Below, piece by piece: positions 59,379 to 64,000 of a stretch of DNA of 64,000 nt. Source of the stretch: Frigididesulfovibrio sp031553235 (lineage in GTDB: Bacteria > Desulfobacterota > Desulfovibrionia > Desulfovibrionales > Desulfovibrionaceae). The first letter of the stretch is position 1. Each line of letters starts with the position of its first letter. Position numbers and translations under genes: made by a program. Below the pieces are notes generated by a model that was given only the letters and a program-made list of their open reading frames with translations, had not been told where the DNA came from and did not search any database. The stretch spans positions 34,375 to 98,374 of the forward strand of contig JAVBLS010000002.1 in the NCBI GenBank assembly GCA_031553235.1. Direction: 5' to 3'.

Positions 59379-60191
59379 CTACCTCCTGATGCCGGCCAAC
59401 AGCCTGGCTTCGACTTTTTCAATGAAGAAACTGATGATGCTGCCGGAAATGCCCACGCTGACCATGCCCACCAGCACGATGTCCGTGCGCCCGAGCATGC
59501 GGCCCATGGAAATGAGGTAGCCGAGACCTTTATCGGAGGCCAGCAGTTCCGCCGCCACCAGGGTCACCCAGCAGTAGGCCAGGGCGATCTGCAAGGCCCC
59601 GAACACCATGGGCAGGGCCGAGGGGATGCAGATGGTGCGAAAAATCTGCCAGTCGGTGGCCCCATAGGTGCGGGCCATCTGGATATACACCGGGTTGCTC
59701 ATACGCACCCCGATGAAGGCGTTGATCACGCAGGGCACAATGCCCGAAATCCAGATGATGAAGACCTTGCCGGAAAGGCCGATGCCGAACCAGAAAATGG
59801 TCAGGGGAATCCAGGCCACCGGGGGGATGGGCCGGATCATTTCAAAAATGGGCCGGACGTAACCGCGCACGGTGTTGAACCAGCCCATGGCCAGCCCCAG
59901 GGGCAGACCCACGGCCAGGGCCAGGATATAGCCCAAAAAGGCTTCCTGCATGCTGACCCAGGCGTGAGCCAACAAAGTGGCGCCGTCCGGCTGGGGGTTG
60001 GTGAATTTATCGATAAGCAACTGCAACACATCCAGGGGAGCCGAGAGCAACGTGGTGGGGATGCGCCAGTCTTCCACCCCTTCCGGGGCAACGCTGACCT
60101 GCCAGAGGACCAGGAACGCGGCGATGCTGAGCACCGGCAGAATACGCAGCCGCAAAGGCGTCGCGGTAAGGCTTTTAGTGTCTTCCGTCAT
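59379..60191 (-). CDS. ABC transporter permease 2 (SsuC/TauC-like)
   Basis: A 270-residue permease without the long N-terminal tail of permease 1. The first hydrophobic span is at about residues 12-31, and the EAA loop is MARTYGATDWQIFRTICIPSALPMVFGALQ. Similar PIPPVAWIPLTIFWFGIG segments occur in both permeases, showing common origin by duplication. SD AAAGGAA precedes ATG 60191. Confidence 0.9.
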   Translation of the reverse strand: MTEDTKSLTATPLRLRILPVLSIAAFLVLWQVSVAPEGVEDWRIPTTLLSAPLDVLQLLIDKFTNPQPDGATLLAHAWVSMQEAFLGYILALAVGLPLGLAMGWFNTVRGYVRPIFEMIRPIPPVAWIPLTIFWFGIGLSGKVFIIWISGIVPCVINAFIGVRMSNPVYIQMARTYGATDWQIFRTICIPSALPMVFGALQIALAYCWVTLVAAELLASDKGLGYLISMGRMLGRTDIVLVGMVSVGISGSIISFFIEKVEARLLAGIRR

Positions 60192-60218
60192 AAGAACGAT
60201 TCCTTTGGGTTTCCGGTG

Positions 60219-60980
60219 TCACCACCAACGGATGAGATCCGTCACCTGCCGGCGGATCTCGATGAACTTCGGGTCCAGGAAATTTCTCGGCCTGGGCAGA
60301 TCCACAACGATTTCCGCCCGCACCTTCGTGGGTTTGGGGCTGAGAATCAGAATGCGCTCGGCAACGTACACCGCCTCCTCGATGTTGTGCGTCACAAAGA
60401 GAACCGTGCTTTTCAGGGTTTGCCAGAGCTTGACCAGCTCGTCCTCAAGATAGAAGCGCAGCTTGACGTCAAGCTGGCCGTAAGGCTCGTCCATGAGCAA
60501 AAGGTCGGGGTTGACGGCAAAGGCCCGGGCAATGGCCACCCGTTGCATCATACTTGCGGAAATTTGGTTGGGATAGAGATCTGCGGTATCGGACAAACCC
60601 ACCAGATCGAGAATGAGCTTCAGGCGCTCCCGGAGATCTTTGGCAGGCACGCCTTTGATTTTCATGCCGTAAGCCACGTTTTGCGAAACAGTCAGCCAGG
60701 GCAAGGCCGTGGGCTCCTGAAAGACGAAAGCCAGATTGTGCTTTTGCGGGTTGGCCGGCTCGCCGTCGATGTAGATGTCGCCCGCGGTCGTACCCGTCAG
60801 CTTCGACATACAGTTGAGAAACGTGGTTTTGCCGCAGCCTGTGGGTCCGACGATACAGACCAGCTCCCCTTTTTGTATATTGAAATTCACCTTGTCCAGC
60901 ACCACAAGATCGCCGTACTTTTTGGTCAGGTCGGCCACCCTGATCTTGGGGACGCTGCTTGTCACGGACGTTTGTTCCAT
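60219..60980 (-). CDS. ABC transporter ATPase 2 (canonical P-loop, degenerate signature)
   Basis: A 253-residue SsuB/TauB-like ATPase. Walker A GPTGCGKTT (45-53), Walker B LLLMDEPYGQLD (Glu165) and the switch histidine (His198 in FVTHNIEEA) are intact. The signature, normally LSGG, is ISASMMQR (140-147). ATG 60980 with AAGGAG is chosen; longer in-frame starts would include the leader. First gene of the transporter operon, preceded by a sigma-54-type promoter. Confidence 0.88.
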   Translation of the reverse strand: MEQTSVTSSVPKIRVADLTKKYGDLVVLDKVNFNIQKGELVCIVGPTGCGKTTFLNCMSKLTGTTAGDIYIDGEPANPQKHNLAFVFQEPTALPWLTVSQNVAYGMKIKGVPAKDLRERLKLILDLVGLSDTADLYPNQISASMMQRVAIARAFAVNPDLLLMDEPYGQLDVKLRFYLEDELVKLWQTLKSTVLFVTHNIEEAVYVAERILILSPKPTKVRAEIVVDLPRPRNFLDPKFIEIRRQVTDLIRWW

Positions 60981-61121
60981 AAAGGGAAAACTCCTTGGCT
61001 TGCGGCGGATTACCCGGAAAGGGAATCTTCCACGCGCGTGGGTTGTGAGAACGTCTGGGGCGACTTCCGGAAGCGTGGAGTCCGGTGCCGGCCGAGAAGA
61101 AATATGCTGTCCAACAATCGC

Positions 61122-61139
61122 ATGCACATTATGTGCCGT
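61122..61139 (-). promoter_or_regulatory. Probable sigma-54 promoter of the ABC transporter operon
   Basis: Read on the minus strand, CGGCACATAATGTGCAT has GG and GC exactly 10 bases apart and matches GGCAC at -24 and TGC at -12. It lies about 140 bases upstream of the first transporter gene. A sigma-54 activator gene and palindromic candidate binding sites lie 140-180 bases further upstream. Confidence 0.65.
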
Positions 61140-61278
61140 ATTTCACAATCACAATCTAGATGTTTATAATTATACAATAAATTACTGATTTAAAAGAAAA
61201 ATACCACCTTCCACCGAGCCTGTCGACTGCCCTGAAAAAGCCCGGCTCTCTCTTCAAAGGGACGAAAAGAGCGTAAAT

Positions 61279-61316
61279 GCGACATTAGTGTCGCCAGCGC
61301 AGGAGCGACATGTCGT
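61279..61316. promoter_or_regulatory. Candidate activator-binding palindromes (GCGACA-N4-TGTCGC)
   Basis: GCGACATTAGTGTCGC (61279-61294) is a perfect inverted repeat with a 4-base spacer. GCGACATGTCGT (61305-61316) is a second, compact palindrome. They sit about 150-180 bases upstream of the -24/-12 promoter, the usual position of enhancer sites for sigma-54 activators. Confidence 0.65.
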
Positions 61317-61333
61317 CTTTTTCACGAAGAACA

Positions 61334-61389
61334 TGCGCCGTACGCGCCGGCCAAATGTTGCAGCCCATTCGGTCGGCGCGTACGGCGCA
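61334..61389 (-). terminator. Hairpin after the sigma-54 activator gene
   Basis: A perfect 16-bp stem (TGCGCCGTACGCGCCG at 61334-61349, complement at 61374-61389) with a 24-base loop lies 29 bases beyond the activator stop. The stem is very stable but lacks a T-run on the minus strand. Confidence 0.6.
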
Positions 61390-61417
61390 CAGGGTAAATA
61401 AATTTTATTTAATAAAA

Positions 61418-62899
61418 TCAGCGAGTCATACCGTATTTTTTCATTTTCCGCTGCAGGGTGCGCATAGTCACGCCCAAAGCTTCGGCCGCTTTGCCCTTAC
61501 GCCAATGGCAGGCATCCAGGGCGGCCTTGATGCGGTACTTCTCAAGCTCGCCGGTTGCGTCGCGCAGGCTGGGACCGAGGGCATCCTCTTCGTTCCCGCT
61601 CACCGCCGCACCCGGCGCATGCGGAGCGGCAAGCCCCACCCTTCCCGCAGCACCGCCGGAGCACAACCGTCTGGCCGCATAGGGATCGTGCCGGTCCTCC
61701 GCTGCGCAGAAGTCTATGCCGGGATCTCCGAAGGCCCAATACCGGTCCAAAGAGTTGTGCAGCTCCCGGATGTTCCCCGGCCAGGGATATTGTTCCATGT
61801 AGGCCAGCAGATCGGCAGGAATGGGCTCGGCAATGCCGCGTTGCCTGGCGTAGGCATCAACCAGCAGGGGCAGATCGCCGCGCCGGATACGCAGGGGCGG
61901 CACATGCACGGCCAGCACATGGATGCGGTAGAAAAAATCCTCACGGATCTCCCGTCTTTGCACCAGAGCGTGCAGATCCTGGTTGGTTGCCGAGATCAGT
62001 CGGAAATTCGAGCGCCTGGGCTCACTTGAGCCCACCTGGGTGTAGGTCTTGCTTTCAATGGCCCGGAGCAGCTTGACCTGGAGCTTCAGAGGCAGCTCGG
62101 CCACTTCGTCGAGAAACAGCGTACCACCGTCGGCCGCGGCCAGAAGCCCGGCATTGTTGCCCACGGCCCCGGAAAAAGCCCCGCGCACGTGGCCGAAAAA
62201 TTCGCTCTCCAACAGATTGTCGGGAATGGCCCCGCAGTTCACCGGCACATAGCGGCCCTTGACCCCGGAGAGATCATGAATAGTCTGCGCGGCCAGATCT
62301 TTGCCCACTCCGGTCTCACCGTACAGCACCACTCCGGCCTCGCTCTCGGCCGCCTTGATCAGCAGGCCGTACATGTGCTGCATGGCATCGCTCTTGCCGA
62401 TAATCTTGCCCAGGCCGTAAGCGCTCTTAATGGAACGGCGCAGAGCCCGGTTCTCGTTGCGCAGGCTCAATTCGCGGATTTTCTGATCCGTGACGTCCAT
62501 CATGATGCCTTCAACATAATGGCACTGTCCGCCGGGGTCATAGATGCCCTCGCCCTGGTCCCAGATCCACTTTTCCCGGCCCGAGGCCGGACGGATGCGA
62601 TAAAACAGCTCATAGGGCAGCCCGGCTGTGATGCTCTGGTGCATGTTTTCCCGTACCTGCGTTCTGTCCTCGTCGGGCATCATGCGCTCGATGATGTTTG
62701 AGGGGTTCTCGTAAATCTCTTCGGGCTCCAACTCCAGAATTCCCTTGCTGCCCTTGCTGACAAAGGTCAGGATGTAGTTGTCCCCTTCCTCCAGTCGACA
62801 CCGGTAGGCCAGGCCGGGTAGATGGTTGAGCAGCCGGGCCAGACTGCCTTCCACCTCGGCCAAGCGGGTTTGCATCTGCTCTATGGATGGAATGACCAT
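61418..62899 (-). CDS. PAS-domain sigma-54-dependent transcriptional activator
   Basis: A 493-residue activator. Residues ~20-140 form a PAS/PAC sensor (HLPGLAYRCRLEEGDNYILTF to YVEGIMMDVTDQK). The AAA+ domain follows, with Walker A GETGVGKDL, the sigma-54 contact loop GAFSGA (Ser for the usual Thr) and Walker B GGTLFLDEV. The C-terminal Fis-type helix-turn-helix is KGKAAEALGVTMRTLQRKMKKYG. No receiver domain, so it probably senses a small molecule through PAS. It is next to the transporter operon and the OsmC-like gene, the likely targets. Confidence 0.93.
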   Translation of the reverse strand: MVIPSIEQMQTRLAEVEGSLARLLNHLPGLAYRCRLEEGDNYILTFVSKGSKGILELEPEEIYENPSNIIERMMPDEDRTQVRENMHQSITAGLPYELFYRIRPASGREKWIWDQGEGIYDPGGQCHYVEGIMMDVTDQKIRELSLRNENRALRRSIKSAYGLGKIIGKSDAMQHMYGLLIKAAESEAGVVLYGETGVGKDLAAQTIHDLSGVKGRYVPVNCGAIPDNLLESEFFGHVRGAFSGAVGNNAGLLAAADGGTLFLDEVAELPLKLQVKLLRAIESKTYTQVGSSEPRRSNFRLISATNQDLHALVQRREIREDFFYRIHVLAVHVPPLRIRRGDLPLLVDAYARQRGIAEPIPADLLAYMEQYPWPGNIRELHNSLDRYWAFGDPGIDFCAAEDRHDPYAARRLCSGGAAGRVGLAAPHAPGAAVSGNEEDALGPSLRDATGELEKYRIKAALDACHWRKGKAAEALGVTMRTLQRKMKKYGMTR

Positions 62900-62912
62900 A
62901 ACCTACCTCAAA

Positions 62913-63065
62913 TGTCGATATTCGCGTCACATATGTCGCATATGTGCTGATTTCTGTCGGATTTGTCAAGTGCGAATTCCCACAAGCCCAACGCTTCAGG
63001 TGCATTAGTTCGTTTCCGGACGCCGGCGGCACGAAAAATGCTGTTGTCGCGACATAGGCGCGACA
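62913..63065. promoter_or_regulatory. Divergent control region with TGTCGC/GCGACA sites
   Basis: The gap between the divergent activator and OsmC-like genes carries TGTCG at 62913, an inverted repeat CACATATG-TCG-CATATGTG (62928-62946) containing TGTCGC, the palindrome TGTCGCGACA (63045-63054) and GCGACA (63060-63065). These match the sites upstream of the transporter operon. No spacing-correct -24/-12 element was found for the OsmC-like gene. Confidence 0.55.
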
Positions 63066-63133
63066 TTTTAGAGCAATTCACGACAGAAATGAGTGGATTG
63101 TTCTGCAGGGATTTGGCTGCAAATCCTTGCCGT

Positions 63134-63178
63134 GAAATGCTTGTAGGCCGACTGTGCCGGCCGTCAAGCAAGCATTTC
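63134..63178 (+). other. Stable two-part hairpin in the leader of the OsmC-like gene
   Basis: GAAATGCTTG (63134-63143) pairs perfectly with CAAGCATTTC (63169-63178), and inside it GGCCG (63146-63150) pairs with CGGCC (63158-63162). It lies 55 bases before the start codon and has no T-run, so it is not a typical terminator. It may be an mRNA-stabilising or regulatory leader. Confidence 0.5.
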
Positions 63179-63232
63179 AAGAGCAAAATATTCTAGACGC
63201 CTTGCGAAAACACCTATGAGGGAGCAAGCATC

Positions 63233-63664
63233 ATGGCGGAACTATCGGTAACCTACGAACGAGCGGGCTCTGTGCAGACCATCCACACGGGTTCTGCCGT
63301 TCTCGGCGACCTGGTCGTCGACAACAGCGGGGTGCCCGAAGAGCAGCGCGGCGGCACGGCCAAGCAGCTTCTGGCCTCGGCTGCCCTGTACTGTTTCTGC
63401 GGCGCCCTGGCCAAGGCCCTGGAGGCGCGCGGCGCCAAATACGACAAAATCGTCGGCAAGGCGACCCTGGAAACCGGCCTGGACGAAAAGAAGCGCGCCC
63501 GCGTGGCCAAGATCGCCCTGGACGTGGCCGTGCGCATGGACGAAGAGTTCGGCTTCATCTTCGAGCGGGTCGAGAAAATCATGCAGCAGGGCTGCCTGGT
63601 CACCGCCTCTCTCGAAGGCGGCTTCCCCGTGACATACAAGCTGACCCACGAATTCGAGGAGTAG
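63233..63664 (+). CDS. OsmC-family protein
   Basis: A 143-residue OsmC/Ohr-like protein, usually a thiol-dependent hydroperoxide reductase. Two conserved-region cysteines are visible: in AALYCFCGALAKAL (central helix) and in QQGCLVTASLEGG (late). The presence of both supports redox activity, but the central segment has an extra Cys (CFC). SD GGGAG precedes ATG 63233. It is adjacent to the sigma-54 activator and shares its candidate binding sites. Confidence 0.85.
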   Translation: MAELSVTYERAGSVQTIHTGSAVLGDLVVDNSGVPEEQRGGTAKQLLASAALYCFCGALAKALEARGAKYDKIVGKATLETGLDEKKRARVAKIALDVAVRMDEEFGFIFERVEKIMQQGCLVTASLEGGFPVTYKLTHEFEE

Positions 63665-63666
63665 CG

Positions 63667-63698
63667 GCGGGTTTGGGGGGGTCCCCCAAAACCCCCGC
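63667..63698 (+). terminator. Hairpin after the OsmC-like gene
   Basis: GCGGGTTTGGGGG pairs with CCCCCAAAACCCCCGC (one bulge) immediately after the stop. It is rich in G and C with no T-run. It also marks the point after which base composition changes. Confidence 0.5.
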
Positions 63699-63712
63699 AG
63701 ATCAACCCCGGG

Positions 63713-63913
63713 GTGGTGGCGGCATACAACGTCTTGGCCCCCTTTGTAAGAGAATCTTACGAAACCAAACCCCCGTCGCTTACCGCCTACAACCGCTTTG
63801 TGAGCAACAATTTAAAGAAAATAAAGATACATTTAAGCAAAGACGAAGCCCGCTCCCGCAGCTGTGTCACAGCCGAATACAATGTATCCGAAGGCACCCT
63901 GCCCCCCATATAA
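63713..63913 (+). pseudogene. DUF6266-like fragment of probable Bacteroidetes type
   Basis: A 66-residue stretch reads VAAYNVLAPFVRESYE, TAYNRFVSNNLKKIKIHL and EYNVSEGTLPPI. The pattern (S/T)xYNxFVxxN followed by VSxGxLP is that of DUF6266 proteins, known to me mainly from Bacteroidetes. It has no proper start, and is followed by stops in all forward frames to the window end. Base composition is much less GC-rich than the rest. It could be a transferred remnant or a chimeric join. 63914-64000 shows nothing recognisable. Confidence 0.4.
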
Positions 63914-64000
63914 CTTTACTCTACCGGCAACCTACTAACCTCATACCTCCCACTGCCCCAGTAACTTGTTGTTAACCCCGATATCACCATCGGCGAGATA

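Noticed and set aside
63105..63130. TTTGGCTGCAAATCCTTGCC as a sigma-54 promoter for the OsmC-like gene
   Set aside because: GG and GC are 12 bases apart instead of 10, a spacing that sigma-54 does not tolerate well.
1..64000. CRISPR arrays, rRNA operons, complete insertion sequences or transposases
   Set aside because: None were found: no regularly spaced direct repeats, no rRNA-like stretches and no transposase frame with recognisable motifs.

Overview
The window is high-GC bacterial chromosome. The best fit is a sulfate-reducer-like deltaproteobacterium of the Desulfovibrionaceae type. This rests on a GC-rich codon style, a sigma-54 (-24/-12) flagellin promoter, NikR, FolE2, ADP-forming acyl-CoA synthetase paired with a DRTGG protein, and a dcw cluster without ddl. 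Species cannot be named from sequence alone. No rRNA, tRNA or CRISPR array was recognised. The last 300 bases look compositionally and phylogenetically foreign.

Layout. 1-24.5 kb is housekeeping and metabolism. It holds a diguanylate cyclase; an acyl-CoA synthetase/DRTGG pair head-to-head with rnc; a flagellin; a FetAB-like exporter; a minus-strand run nikR-folE2-trmL-cbiB; a methyltransferase divergent from bioY-bioM; and pyrB-pyrC preceded by an inverted-repeat element. After these come a SagB-type nitroreductase, a tRNA-nucleotidyltransferase-like HD pseudoenzyme, a beta-hydroxyacid dehydrogenase with phosphoglucomutase, and a C4 module (two-subunit fumarase, malic enzyme, YjbQ). 24.6-42.1 kb is a compact, complete division and cell-wall (dcw) cluster in the order mraZ-rsmH-ftsL-ftsI-murE-murF-mraY-murD-ftsW-murG-murC-murB-ftsQ-ftsA-ftsZ. 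It starts with three phased MraZ boxes, and most genes overlap or nearly touch, so transcription as one unit is likely.

42-52.3 kb holds an M16 protease, small conserved proteins, a membrane-microdomain operon (NfeD-like, a mini-SPFH protein, full flotillin, TPR lipoprotein) and a uracil permease. Intergenic regions here and at 56.4 kb carry three copies of a structured repeat.

52.3-63.7 kb is the most unusual stretch. It contains an alkaline-phosphatase-superfamily phosphodiesterase followed by a small protein that shares its C-terminal segment, and a broken BCCT transporter with an in-frame TGA. Next to these lie a five-gene SsuABC/TauABC-like transporter with two different permeases and two ATPases of complementary degeneracy, a PAS/sigma-54 activator and an OsmC-like protein. 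GCGACA/TGTCGC palindromes recur in the control regions of all these units. This suggests one regulon for uptake and hydrolysis of an unknown organic (phospho- or sulfo-) compound; that function is inference.
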